The position numbers and the translations under genes were made by a program. DNA of 64,000 nt from Chitinophagaceae bacterium. Its GTDB lineage: Bacteria; Bacteroidota; Bacteroidia; Chitinophagales; Chitinophagaceae. The notes under the pieces are model-generated. The model did no database searches. It was not told the origin of the DNA and saw only the letters and a program-made list of their open reading frames with translations. The DNA lies in the NCBI GenBank assembly GCA_016713965.1, contig JADJOC010000002.1, positions 568,271 through 632,270 on the forward strand, written 5' to 3'. Shown piece by piece: positions 49,918 through 59,160 of this stretch. The number at the start of each line of letters is the position of its first letter. Position 1 is the first letter of the stretch.

Positions 49918-50370
49918 TTAATTAAATTTCAGTAGCCCATCTATCATCATTAAAGAAATTAAATATGGACATAATCTATCCCATGTTTCACGACTAAGTG
50001 TTTTGTAGTAAGTATTATATAGGTAATAATAATCTTCATGTTTATAAGACCTGGAATAGTAATCACCATCTACCATCATTTGGTTCAATGCGTTCTGGCT
50101 TAACATTAGCAAGCATTTTTTGAGTAACGAAACACTGTTTTGAAATTGCTTATTAGAAGGAGTAAATTCAGTATATTCTATAACTTTTATAAAATCTGTA
50201 GCTTGATGGTGCTCTTCAATACCTGAAGGGTTTTCATCATAATATTTATTCCACTTTGGATCAATAGTAAATTGACTAAATGTATTCGAACCAAATAAAA
50301 TAAAAGATATTGCAAGAAACATATTCTTTAGAGATTTAAATGTTGCAATACGAACTAATAGTGTTTTCAT
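49918..50370 (-). CDS. Hypothetical secreted protein
   Basis: 150 aa with a hydrophobic N-terminal segment (about 14-32) that may be a signal peptide after a basic start. The rest is tyrosine-rich and helical. No family recognised. It is upstream of and parallel to the small lipoprotein gene. Confidence 0.55.
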   Translation of the reverse strand: MKTLLVRIATFKSLKNMFLAISFILFGSNTFSQFTIDPKWNKYYDENPSGIEEHHQATDFIKVIEYTEFTPSNKQFQNSVSLLKKCLLMLSQNALNQMMVDGDYYSRSYKHEDYYYLYNTYYKTLSRETWDRLCPYLISLMMIDGLLKFN

Positions 50371-50469
50371 TTTTGTGATTTTAATATTAAAGTGCGAAAG
50401 TAAAGTAATTCTTTAAAATTGGGATTATAATCCCAATATAATTTTAATAATCTTTTCTCCCTTTGACAG

Positions 50470-50724
50470 GTGAAGAAAAAGACAAAGCTTAAACATTATA
50501 GAAATGATACCCAACTCAAGTTAATTGGTGACAATATCAGAAAATATCGCCTGGCAAAAGGCTTTACACAGTCTGAACTGGCATTTGAATGTGGGGAAAA
50601 GGAATGGTCTCAAATTTCAAGAATGGAGAGAGGGTTGGTAAACTTTACAATATCATATCTTTTACTTGTTGCTGAAGTATTGGAAATATCACCTAAAGAA
50701 TTATTAAACGACATTAATACTTAG
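50470..50724 (+). CDS. XRE-family helix-turn-helix regulator
   Basis: 84-aa DNA-binding protein with GTG start. The HTH spans about 17-70: IGDNIRKYRLAKGFTQSELA, ISRMERG and LLLVAEVLEISPKELL. It is convergent with the polymerase-like gene and divergent from the hypothetical gene at 50370. Target unknown. Confidence 0.85.
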   Translation: MKKKTKLKHYRNDTQLKLIGDNIRKYRLAKGFTQSELAFECGEKEWSQISRMERGLVNFTISYLLLVAEVLEISPKELLNDINT

Positions 50725-52218
50725 ATTAATCCTCCTATTAATATCGTTTATTAATTCCTATACTTTTATATCAAACCCAAACTTATGCTGCTATATGGAA
50801 ATGTACCTTATTTCCCTCACATATCTCGTCAAATAATTCATCCAGCATTTTCTTAACGATATTTTGATTATTCACCGGTTGCCAATACTCTACTTTTAAA
50901 TTAGGCGCCACATCTATCAATGATGAGCACTCTTCTTTAATTATTCTTTTAATGTATTCTAGATTTTCCTCACTATCTATGCTTGCAATACTGTCATGAA
51001 TTGGATAAATAGGTAAGTTGGGTTTTTCAATGCTTATTCTTTTGCAAACCCTATCTAAGAAAATGTGGCTTTCAATCCTTTGGAGAAGTAAGGCGAGGGT
51101 ACTATGATCATCCTTATTGATTTCTGTAATGATTGAATATATTAATGGAAACTCCTTCCTAAAAATGGTTTTAATACCTTCACATCTCGTCCCTTTTTTA
51201 CTAAAAAGACTAATGATAGTATACAGCTTTATATCTTCTATAGTAATATATTTTGTTGGGAACTCTTCATTATATTTATCTAACATTAATTTATAAAATC
51301 TACCTTCTGACACTATTTCTTTATATCGTTTTAACTCTTGCTCAAACCCTTTGCTAGTATCTATTTCAGAGATTTTTGTACACATTTGTGATATTGATTT
51401 ATTGCTCAATATCTGTTTACTTATTAATTTTATTGATTCTGAGTTCGTGTTTTTTTGCCAGGTACTTTTGTCCAGTAAAAATAAAAGAAAGAACAACTGG
51501 CAATTTGACATATCTATACACATGAGCGACTTGCCCTTGCAAGTAGCAAAATTCCTCAAATGCTTATTACATTTACTCAAAGGTGAGTGAAATCTGTTAC
51601 CTTTATCATCCACTGTAAATCTGAAGTCTCTCTTTTTAAAACATTCTATGTTGTAATTACTCCTAAAGAATTGACGGGATGGATCCTTATCTACAAGATA
51701 TCTTTTATTCTTTTCTTTATCATATTTTCTGACCTTGTCTCTAAGGCAGCTATTATTCTTTTTAAGTTCATAAATCTGCTCTGCAAATTCATTGGCAGAA
51801 GGTATATCCATTTCGAGGCAATCATACCATTTGATCAAATATGAGTATTGTTTTGTATTAGCCGATTTTCTTTTAAGCTTTTTACAAAGTGTAAAATCAG
51901 TAATAGTATGCCATTGGGGTTGTGAAATGAATTCATCAATTAGCCAATATTCTTTTGAAAATTTGCCTGGTTTATATCTTTTATTAATACCTATTATTTC
52001 ATGCTTATATAAATACTTTATATAGCTTTTATAATCATTCCCTAACAACCTTTTAAGTAAAGCTGAACAAAGGTTTTTACCATATAGATTGTCTTCATTG
52101 TATAAGAAGTCTACATATAATATGTGAATAATGTAAAACATTTTATCTTTTTTATAACCATCCAAACGTGGTGGGTTATCTTTTAGGATATTTTCTATCT
52201 TTTCTTTTGCTGTAATTA

Positions 52219-53667
52219 GTCGTTCCTCAAAAAGCCCTACAATCCTTTACCATTCATAATTTATACACAATTATGGATAAATAAATCTGCAGGAAAAGTA
52301 TAAAGAAGCTTAAAAATCTTGCAAATTTGTATCATGTTAGCAAAGCAAAAAAACAATGCACAAATTGGTTTTTACAGCAGTTTTGAAGAGCAGTTGAATC
52401 ATTCTCATCCGCTTTATATACTGGCAAACAGGATTGATTGGAATGTGTTTGAAGAAGCTTTTAAAAAACATTACAGTGCAACCCAGGGCAAACCAGCCAA
52501 GCCTATCCGGTTAATGGTATCGTTGCTGATTTTAAAGCAAGTCCGCAATTTAAGTGACCAAAGTGTAGTAGAGCAATGGGCGGAAAATGCCTATTATCAA
52601 TACTTTGGCGGAGAAAAATTATTTTCTGTAAAACCACCTTGTGTGGCTACAGAGTTAGTAGAATTTAGAAAACGAATTGGAGAAGCTGGGGCAGAATTGA
52701 TTTTTAAAGAAAGTATCCGTATCAATGGTAAAGATGCCGATGATGATAATTTGAGTGGGGATACCACTGTACAGGAAAAAAATATCACCTATCCAACCGA
52801 TGATAAGCTGTACAAAAAGATAATTGTAAAATGTCAGGCCATAGCCCTAAAAGAAAGCCTGGAACTAAGACAGAGTTATAAGTTCACGATAAAAAACTAA
52901 GCACTGTTCAGCGTTTTAAGAAAAACAAAGACGGCGCAGGCAAAGCAAGGAAAGCTGGTAAAAAATTAAAACAATAGCAGGCAGGTTAGTACGGGAGCTT
53001 GAACGCAAACTTACTGCCGATAGTTTAAACCGGTATGCAACACATTTATCATTGTTTAAAACAGTATTAGCACAAAAGAGAAGCGATAGCGGTAAAGTTT
53101 ACAGTCTTCATGAACCCGATGTAAAATGCTACACTAAAGGCAAAGAGCATAAAAGATTTGAGTTTGGCAGCAAAGCTTCTTTTTTAGTAACACAAAGTAG
53201 CGGTGTAATTGTTGGGGCATTAAATTTTACAGAATCCCTGCATGACTCAAAAACACTACCGGCAGTATTAGAACAATATGAAAGGCTGATGGACAAAGAG
53301 GCTAAAAATGTTTTTTAGACAGGGGGTACCAGGGGCCTAAAATGATTAACAATACTGCATTACACACACCAAAGCCAGATAAGGACATTACTCAAACCAA
53401 ACGCAAAAGACATAAACGCAGAGCGGCAATAGAGCCTGTAATAGGGCATTTAAAACACGATTATAGAATGAGCAGAAATTACCTCAAAGGTACAGTTGGA
53501 GATGCAATCAATGTAATATTAGCGGCTGCAGCAATGAATTTTAAAAGAATGATGAATAAATGGAAAGTAGAATTTATTTTTTGGGCCTTAAAATTGCTTC
53601 GCTTCTTTAACTTTTATACTCAACTGATTTTTGTCCCCAAAGTAAAAATGACTTTTTGAGGATCGAC
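52219..53667 (+). mobile_element. IS5-like insertion sequence, copy 2
   Basis: 1449 bp, inverted relative to copy 1, same terminal repeats. Flanked by a perfect 6-bp duplication TAATTA (52213-52218 and 53668-53673). Its removal restores the interrupted gene in frame (DLL-I-TAKEK). Confidence 0.93.
52334..53659 (+). pseudogene. IS5-like DDE transposase, frameshifted
   Basis: Same product as in copy 1, starting MLAKQKNNAQIGFYSSFEEQ. It breaks after SYKFTIKN at an A6 run near 52892-52897, again in the GKKLK linker near 52960, and near 53312-53318 just before the DRGYRG motif. Restoring single bases gives the complete DDE protein of about 440 aa. Confidence 0.85.
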
Positions 53668-53689
53668 TAATTAATAAATCTCCATTCAT

Positions 53690-54171
53690 AAATGCATAAT
53701 GTTTAAGTTTTAAAATCTTTGGTAATACATCCGTAACACTAATCTGTTAAGCAAGATTTAAAGTTTAATTAATTGTAATAAAAAGCCGGTGGTTATTAAA
53801 TGGTTGTCGAAATTATAGTCGAAACTGCTATCCTTTTATATTGGGTAAGACTTATCTATTAAAGGTCGAATGATAAGAATATTAGATCGGTGCTTTTGAG
53901 AGAGAATACACTATTTACATACTGGCTGGTCAGGCCTGTTTTTAACCTCTTAATTTTTCACAAAATACAATTTATTTTTCTTTTGAAAAGATTTCAAAAG
54001 AGCTTGATAGTAGCTTAATAGTATAATAATATTTCTTTTCAATGGTTTTTGAGTTAAGGAGCTAAACCATATCAAAAGAAACCTGACCATCCATCATCCA
54101 ATCTCCTTAAAGGTGATGGATAGATGGACAGCCAGTAAAGAAAATACGGCATAACTCCTGTTTGATAAATA
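53690..54171. other. Intergenic region, no gene recognised
   Basis: About 480 bp of AT-rich sequence upstream of the polymerase-like gene. A weak inverted pair (CTTTTGAAAAGATTTCAAAAG near 53980) is visible. Nothing else is supported. Confidence 0.5.
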
Positions 54172-54423
54172 CTAAAACTGGATAGGTATGACAAAATGTT
54201 TATAGGAATAGATATTCCCATAAATAACATATTGTAGTTCATCCCGGTTAGTACTGTAAACTTCTTCTACATACACCCACGTATTACTAGATAATTTATT
54301 AATAGGTATGGTACATAATACTCTGAAAGGTGTGTAAAGTATTCTGATCAATCCTTTTGTATTGACTACCAATAAAGCATTGCTATGATAATAATGTACA
54401 CTGATTGTTTGTGCTTGATTCAT
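54172..54423 (-). CDS. Small hypothetical protein
   Basis: 83-aa beta-rich protein starting MNQAQTISVHYYHSN, nine bases after the DUF3871 gene on the same strand. No family recognised; part of the same mobile-element operon. Confidence 0.55.
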   Translation of the reverse strand: MNQAQTISVHYYHSNALLVVNTKGLIRILYTPFRVLCTIPINKLSSNTWVYVEEVYSTNRDELQYVIYGNIYSYKHFVIPIQF

Positions 54424-54432
54424 ATGTATGGT

Positions 54433-55440
54433 TTAATGTAAAAACCAGTTGTGAGATTCGTTTTTTAAAGCCATTCTCAGGCGGTCTGTAAAATCAAAGG
54501 CATTGACTGACCTGTCTAAAAAGGTATCAATATAAGTGCTCTTATTAGCTCCTGTGAACAGGTTATAGAGCTTCCACAGGCTGATACTTCCATCTGGCTC
54601 TTTGCAGAAAGATTGGTCTTTATAATAATCCCTTACAATGGCGCTGATCTGATTTTCTCCTAGCTGCAAAGGCTGGATATCTGTTTGCATTTGCTTCGGT
54701 AAATGAGTGTACATCCTGCACCTTCCTATGAGCGTTGCAAACTGTTGTTCTGTAAGGCTGTATTCATTCAACTGCCTCATGGTATGCAGGTGAAAATTAG
54801 CATTGTAGTTATTGAATAAAGTATGGATAAGCGCTTTTAGCTGTCCTGTATTTGTAACTTTTAAATTACTCATATAACCATCTGTCCAGATGCATAGATT
54901 GGTGCATACTGTATTTTTAAAACCTATGAATATTTTAAAGTGTTCATCTGCACCTTTCTTACTATACAGGTTATCCTGGTTGAGTGCTTTAACTCCTCCT
55001 ACAGTTAGGGATAGCTTATTTCCATCTATTTCATCATGTACTGTGGGTATTTCAATAACAAAGGCCATGCGTTCGTAATAGAGGGTTTTCTCATGCTCCA
55101 GCAGTTCACTGGCTGGCTTATTCTTTGCTTCGGGTATTCTGCCTTTAACAGGATGAGATAACCTTACAGATGGGCTTAAAATAGTTTCTTGTGTAAAGAT
55201 CTCTTGTGTTACTTCCTGTACAGTTTCTATAAAATCTGCATGGGAAATAACAGGTTCATTATCCTTTATAAATACAGGGATAACATGGTTGTTCTTTATT
55301 TCTTCTAGGCTGTATTCAATAGTATTGGCTTGTATGAATGGCTTATCTGTTGAGGTATTATTCTGCTTTCCTATGTCTGTTATTTTATCAGTATGGCTAT
55401 TTGTAGCATGCTGTGGTTTATTTAATAGTTGTAGTTCCAT
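54433..55440 (-). CDS. DUF3871 family protein
   Basis: About 335 aa. The core from KGRIPEAKNKPASELLEHEK through CTNLCIWTDGYMSNLKVTN to YDQSF-like YYKDQSFCKEPDGSISLWK matches DUF3871, found on Bacteroidota conjugative elements and phages. Start set at MELQLLNK, overlapping the upstream ATPase gene by about 20 bp. Function unknown. Confidence 0.8.
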   Translation of the reverse strand: MELQLLNKPQHATNSHTDKITDIGKQNNTSTDKPFIQANTIEYSLEEIKNNHVIPVFIKDNEPVISHADFIETVQEVTQEIFTQETILSPSVRLSHPVKGRIPEAKNKPASELLEHEKTLYYERMAFVIEIPTVHDEIDGNKLSLTVGGVKALNQDNLYSKKGADEHFKIFIGFKNTVCTNLCIWTDGYMSNLKVTNTGQLKALIHTLFNNYNANFHLHTMRQLNEYSLTEQQFATLIGRCRMYTHLPKQMQTDIQPLQLGENQISAIVRDYYKDQSFCKEPDGSISLWKLYNLFTGANKSTYIDTFLDRSVNAFDFTDRLRMALKNESHNWFLH

Positions 55441-56311
55441 TAGTAGAGGGTTTTTGTTGTTGAGCAATGGTCTTTGTTTGGTTGGTGGTTAGCAACAGCT
55501 CTTGTCGCTTTTTGGTAAAGTCTTCTTGCAGCTCTTCCTGCTTTGTAGGATAAGTATTATAAAGGCTTAACAACTCTCCTATGGATTTACATGCTCCTAT
55601 GCGCTGGATGATAACTTCATTGGTTGGCAGCAAGGTTGATTCATTGCACCAGGTATGAATAGCTTTACCTGTTTCTACTGATAGTTTTGCTGCTGGCTTA
55701 TCCATAAAGAGTGAAGTCCTATCTTTAGAAGCTTGTGCATTGTGCCTGATATCCAGGTCAAATACCAAAGTAAATTCATAGTCCATCCCTTCCCTGGTAA
55801 TGCCTTTTAATCCCACTTTTTCTGGTACTTGCTTGCCATTCTTTTCTGCTAACACATAATCCTGTTTAGTTCTGATAGTTCCTATAACATGCATGGGGCT
55901 TTGCAGGATACCCTGTACAAACCCATTGTGCCTGGGTGTTAGTTTATTCCAGTTGGTATAACTGTTACCTGTCATCCTTGAATGTATATCTAAGATACCT
56001 CCACTTCCTTCCCACTCATGGCTGATGGAATCTATAATCAATACTTCTATCCCTGCCTTTTCGCAGATGTTAATGGCTTCTATATACTTTTCAGGGGTAA
56101 AGGGTACTGATAGGGTTAATACCTTGTAGCTGCCTAAAAAGGAATATAATTCTGCTGAATGATTTTCTGTATCTATGACTGCTATTTTCGCCCAGTCTCC
56201 ACATAATCCAAAAGCTACTAAAAGGGCGCTATAGGTTTTTCCTGAACCACTGCTTCCCTGTAATGCCATCTTTATTTTTACCCTGTTTCTTTGTGCGGTT
56301 ACTAATTGCAT
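55418..56311 (-). CDS. RecA-fold AAA ATPase (AAA_24 / Sak4-like)
   Basis: 297 aa. Walker A GSSGSGKTYSAL at 19-30, Walker B VLIIDSISHEWEG near 92-104, and a sensor-like IGTIRTKQDYV. Layout matches phage Sak4-type RecA-like ATPases that support single-strand annealing or recombination, also found on Bacteroidota mobile elements. The C-terminal 70 residues are low-complexity Q/T-rich. First in the operon with DUF3871. Confidence 0.82.
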   Translation of the reverse strand: MQLVTAQRNRVKIKMALQGSSGSGKTYSALLVAFGLCGDWAKIAVIDTENHSAELYSFLGSYKVLTLSVPFTPEKYIEAINICEKAGIEVLIIDSISHEWEGSGGILDIHSRMTGNSYTNWNKLTPRHNGFVQGILQSPMHVIGTIRTKQDYVLAEKNGKQVPEKVGLKGITREGMDYEFTLVFDLDIRHNAQASKDRTSLFMDKPAAKLSVETGKAIHTWCNESTLLPTNEVIIQRIGACKSIGELLSLYNTYPTKQEELQEDFTKKRQELLLTTNQTKTIAQQQKPSTNGTTTIK

Positions 56312-56377
56312 GTTTAATGTTTTTAAAATGAAAAAGCAGGACTCTTTTGGAATCCTGCCTTTTTGATTGGTGTTTTT

Positions 56378-56695
56378 CTAGGCTATTGCTAAGGCCTGCT
56401 TTTTGGATTTTAACCCTCTTTCATCTTCTGGACAGTAAGCATAACTATGTGCCAGTGAAATGACTTCTCCCGTTTCAGGAATAGTAAAATCATATGCTTC
56501 ACATTCTTCCCTTACAATTGAGCCTGGCATCTTTGTACCTACCAACGTTTTGGCTGTTTGCTCATCAAAAGTGCTCCCTATAAAACACTTCTTTGCTGTA
56601 GCATAAAACTTTCCCGTTTTCATGGATTGTACCATTTCTACATCTCCCTGTAATTCTAAGGAAATAAAGTCTTTGTCTTCTTTGCTTGTACGCAA
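56378..56695 (-). CDS. Hypothetical mobile-element protein
   Basis: 105 aa starting near MRTSKEDKDFISLELQGDV. Contains KTGKFYATAKKCFIGSTF and a conserved-looking CPEDERG. Precedes the Sak4-like gene by about 65 bp. No family recognised. Confidence 0.6.
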   Translation of the reverse strand: MRTSKEDKDFISLELQGDVEMVQSMKTGKFYATAKKCFIGSTFDEQTAKTLVGTKMPGSIVREECEAYDFTIPETGEVISLAHSYAYCPEDERGLKSKKQALAIA

Positions 56696-57057
56696 ATGAT
56701 AATTGTTACCATCTTGTTTGATTTTTTAATTAATAAATTAATGTTTAAGGTATATAGGCAACTGCCGGAGTGTACCATCACCTCTAAGCATGAGTAGGGG
56801 GCGTGAACCAGAGGTGGACTTTGTTATCTTACATAAATCCTGTTGCAAAAAATTTGGGAAAAATTCCAAAGAGTAATGAAGGGTACAACTTATATTGTTA
56901 GTTAACAACTCAATGCTATATTTAGTTATTGGTGGTGTATCAGTATAAAAGGGTTAAAAGCATCATTTTAGGGCTAAATACAGGTGTACTGCTTTTGTAT
57001 ACACATTTTGCATTTTTAAAAGCTAAGTATTCTTTGGTGCAATGTTTGGTGCAAATT
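56696..57057. other. Intergenic region ahead of the tRNA fragment
   Basis: 360 bp without a supported gene. A tandem TTGGTGCAA pair lies at about 57032-57052, and the terminator follows. Confidence 0.5.
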
Positions 57058-57094
57058 AAAAAAGGGTTTCAAGCTTAAATCGCTGAAACCCTTT
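57058..57094 (-). terminator. Terminator downstream of the tRNA-Asn fragment
   Basis: AAAGGGTTTCA pairs with TGAAACCCTTT around a 12-nt loop; on the minus strand it is followed by six T. It lies just 3' of the tRNA remnant, so it was probably the terminator of the tRNA-Asn gene. Confidence 0.8.
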
Positions 57095-57102
57095 ACTGTA
57101 TT

Positions 57103-57146
57103 TGCTCCCCCTTCAGGACTTGAACCTGAGACCCTCTGATTAACAG
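57103..57146 (-). repeat. tRNA-Asn(GTT) 3' fragment, candidate att site
   Basis: 44 bp covering the anticodon loop CTGTTAA, the 3' anticodon strand, variable loop, the complete T arm (TCAGG-TTCAAGT-CCTGA) and acceptor 3' strand GGGGGAGC A. The 5' half of a tRNA is absent and the preceding bases cannot pair with TCAGA. Such a fragment is the duplicate left by integration into a tRNA 3' end. The orientation puts the inserted element at higher coordinates. Confidence 0.82.
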
Positions 57147-57301
57147 GGCATTGGTCTTGCATTATTTTTTTTAAACCCCTTGCCTGTAGCGGCTTTTATG
57201 GATATGATAAAAAGAACTTTATTAATTTTTGTTAATGATGTTAACGGCATTGTTAACGTTGAAATCTTATAAAGAAAACCTTATCTATAAAGGATTTTAC
57301 T

Positions 57302-57607
57302 TTATTTTAATTTGCTTTTTATATCTTTTATTTCAGCAAAAAGTTTGGTCATATTTTCCTGATCATTCATTGAAATTTCCCCTTTATTTAACAATAACCA
57401 ATTTGCACTAAAGCCGGCTTTCTCACATAATAAAATACACATACTTACCGATGGGCCATTTACACCATGCATTATTTTATAAAGAGCCATATACCCTATT
57501 TTTAATTTCCGAGCTGCATCTTTAATATGAACAATATCATTATCCGCCATCCAATGCTTTACACCTGCAATAAAATTTTCCTGGTATGTTCTTACTTTTT
57601 TTGGCAT
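57302..57607 (-). CDS. Prophage XRE-like helix-turn-helix protein
   Basis: About 101 aa from MPKKVRTYQENFIAG. The HTH is IKDAARKLKIGYMALYKIMH (about 33-52), followed by a dimerisation-like tail. Start ATG 57605-57607 overlaps the upstream lipoprotein stop (TAATG), so the two are translationally coupled. Probably a regulator near the island end. Confidence 0.7.
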   Translation of the reverse strand: MPKKVRTYQENFIAGVKHWMADNDIVHIKDAARKLKIGYMALYKIMHGVNGPSVSMCILLCEKAGFSANWLLLNKGEISMNDQENMTKLFAEIKDIKSKLK

Positions 57608-57822
57608 TATTTCTTTTTGCAATACTGTCTAAAATTTTCGATTGTATGCGTACCATTTACATTTCCACTTTTATTAAATGCATCTTGTTCGCTATCTCCA
57701 CAAACGCTTTGTAATAAGTTTCCCTGGTTATCTTCGCATTGCCAGCATCCTCCGGTATCAGTTTTTTTACAACTTGTTGAAAGTGCAATAATGCAAATCA
57801 ATCCAAATAATGTTTTTTTCAT
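57607..57822 (-). CDS. Small lipoprotein, possible lysogenic conversion gene
   Basis: 71 aa with lipobox STSC (Cys18) and four later cysteines (GGCWQCEDNQGN, SVCGD, QYCKK). It is overlapped with the HTH gene. Surface lipoproteins at a prophage end often block superinfection; that role is speculative here. Confidence 0.65.
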   Translation of the reverse strand: MKKTLFGLICIIALSTSCKKTDTGGCWQCEDNQGNLLQSVCGDSEQDAFNKSGNVNGTHTIENFRQYCKKK

Positions 57823-57923
57823 AATGGTATTTTTACGCTTTTAGTTTATTAGTATAATTACATTTTATTTTTCAAAAGTAGCAATTTACATTTGCAGTCT
57901 TAAAAACATTGCGCTCATATAGG

Positions 57924-58029
57924 GGTCAAGAAAACGACTAATTTTTTATAACCCCCTCAAAGATGATCGCTTACGCTATGGCGTGGGCTTTAGTATTTGG
58001 GGGTTAGGTATTAGTCGTACCTCTTGACC
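57924..58029. repeat. 106-bp imperfect palindrome in the prophage control region
   Basis: Arms GGTCAAG, ACGACTAAT and TAACCCCC pair in the same order with their complements across a 45-bp centre. It lies between two minus-strand genes. Could be a structured RNA, a recombination site or a small mobile repeat. Confidence 0.75.
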
Positions 58030-58144
58030 GATGCTAATTGTCTGCGCCATTTTTTTTATTCACACTTTACTAAACATTTTAGCAAAATCCATATTTTCGT
58101 TTTTTAATCCAAAAACAATCCAATCAAAATGAAAACAAAAAAAA

Positions 58145-58573
58145 CTACTTTACTCTACGCCGTAATCTACCCATCTTCGCCTTTGAAGTCATTAAAATTG
58201 CCTCGTCAAGTTCAGAAGAAACTAAAGACTCTTTTTTCCCTGTCACCAAAACAGTCAGCTTCTCAATTGCAGTCTTCAAAACGCCATTAACACTTTCTGC
58301 ATCCATTAGCCTTTTTTCATAAATCCCTAGTTGAGTTTGGAGATCAGCAATTCTTTTCACAATAGGTGCATCCTCATCTTTACTCGGAAATTTCTGCATG
58401 AAAGCATTATAAAAGTTGTCTGATAAAGTTTTCTTACCGGCCAGCATAGCACTTACATTGCCCTTATTAAGGCCAGTCTTCTTAACAATTTCCGCTACTG
58501 GAAACCTTATCTGTAAGTCATTTATCCTGTTTAAAATTTCTTCTAAACGAGGATCGGGTTTTTCTTGTACCAA
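58145..58573 (-). CDS. CI-like prophage repressor
   Basis: 142 aa. N-terminal HTH FPVAEIVKKTGLNKGNVSAM (about 24-43) and SDNFYNAFMQKFP, then a leucine-rich coiled coil (about 70-105) for oligomerisation and a basic tail. Divergent from the next gene across 78 bp, in the standard CI/Cro geometry. No peptidase domain is evident. Confidence 0.75.
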   Translation of the reverse strand: MVQEKPDPRLEEILNRINDLQIRFPVAEIVKKTGLNKGNVSAMLAGKKTLSDNFYNAFMQKFPSKDEDAPIVKRIADLQTQLGIYEKRLMDAESVNGVLKTAIEKLTVLVTGKKESLVSSELDEAILMTSKAKMGRLRRRVK

Positions 58574-58651
58574 TGTAAAAGAATAAATATTTTAAAAAAG
58601 TTGTAAAAAAGTTTTTAGTTGTCAAAAAGTTTTCTAATCTTTGTATTCACA
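58574..58651. promoter_or_regulatory. CI/Cro divergent control region
   Basis: Two related stretches, TTGTAAAAAAGTTTTTAG and TTGTCAAAAAGTTTTCTAAT, lie between the divergent regulators and are candidate operators. CTAATCTTTGTA about 15 bp before the plus-strand gene resembles the TAnnTTTG -7 box with one extra base, with TTG about 20 bp upstream. Confidence 0.55.
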
Positions 58652-58909
58652 ATGACAAACGACATGACAAATATAATGCCAGTAGCCAAGGTAGCAAAAA
58701 AAACCACAAAACTAAAACCAGAAGTATTACAGGTTATCAATTGTACTACTCACAGAACCGCAATAGCTCATTCAATGGGTGTAGGGGAAGATGCAGTAAA
58801 AAAATACATAAAAAATAATGACCCAAAGCTTACGCAGTATGCACCACTACAAGTCATTAAAACTATCATGGATGTTTCAAATGAAAGTGAGTTGTTAACT
58901 GAAAATTAA
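58652..58909 (+). CDS. Cro-like prophage regulator
   Basis: 85 aa from MTNDMTNIMPVAK. A helix-turn-helix lies in HRTAIAHSMGVGEDAVKKYI (about 37-56). First gene of the rightward early operon. ATG 58652 is preferred to an upstream alternative because it follows the likely promoter. Confidence 0.65.
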   Translation: MTNDMTNIMPVAKVAKKTTKLKPEVLQVINCTTHRTAIAHSMGVGEDAVKKYIKNNDPKLTQYAPLQVIKTIMDVSNESELLTEN

Positions 58910-58916
58910 TAAGCCA

Positions 58917-59120
58917 ATGGCACCACAAAAAATTTTAAATAAAATAATTGCGCTCGAAGCTATTGCTGTTGAGTTTAAAGAACAGGCCACAGGGCTAAGA
59001 AGTGAACTGGAGCGTTTCTACGCACCAGCTCCCAAGAGGGGGAAAAAGAAAGTATTATCTGTTGAGCAGGAAGCTGCTTTAATAATGAAACGGAACAAAA
59101 GACTTTTTAAAATACAATAG
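58917..59120 (+). CDS. Small basic prophage protein
   Basis: 67 aa, helical N-terminus (KIIALEAIAVEFKEQATGLR) and a lysine-rich centre (PKRGKKKV). Seven bases after the Cro-like gene. Function unknown. Confidence 0.6.
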   Translation: MAPQKILNKIIALEAIAVEFKEQATGLRSELERFYAPAPKRGKKKVLSVEQEAALIMKRNKRLFKIQ

Positions 59121-59160
59121 CCTTAATCATAAACTTTAATCAACTAAAAATTAACAACTC

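Larger units (their letters stand above)
50783..53689 (-). pseudogene. Family-A-polymerase-like protein, interrupted by IS copy 2
   Basis: Without the IS the protein is about 485 aa. It begins MNGDLLI (ATG 53687-53689), then continues TAKEKIENILKDNPPRLDGY on the other side of the IS. Three short motifs recall a family A polymerase palm: SLMCIDMSNCQLFFLLFL (motif A-like, D-x-S-x-x-Q), KGIKTIF/LLLQRIESHIFLD helices (motif B-like place) and LPIYPIHDSIAS (motif C-like HD). The ordering and spacing fit, but similarity is distant. Conserved in Bacteroidota mobile elements as I recall. Catalysis unproven. Confidence 0.5.

Noticed and set aside
30497..53667. Composite transposon carrying 20 kb between two IS copies
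   Set aside because: The outer flanks differ (TATTTA left of copy 1, TAATTA right of copy 2), and each copy has its own local target duplication, so the copies inserted separately.
57103..57146. Functional tRNA-Asn gene
   Set aside because: The 5' acceptor strand, D arm and 5' anticodon strand are missing.
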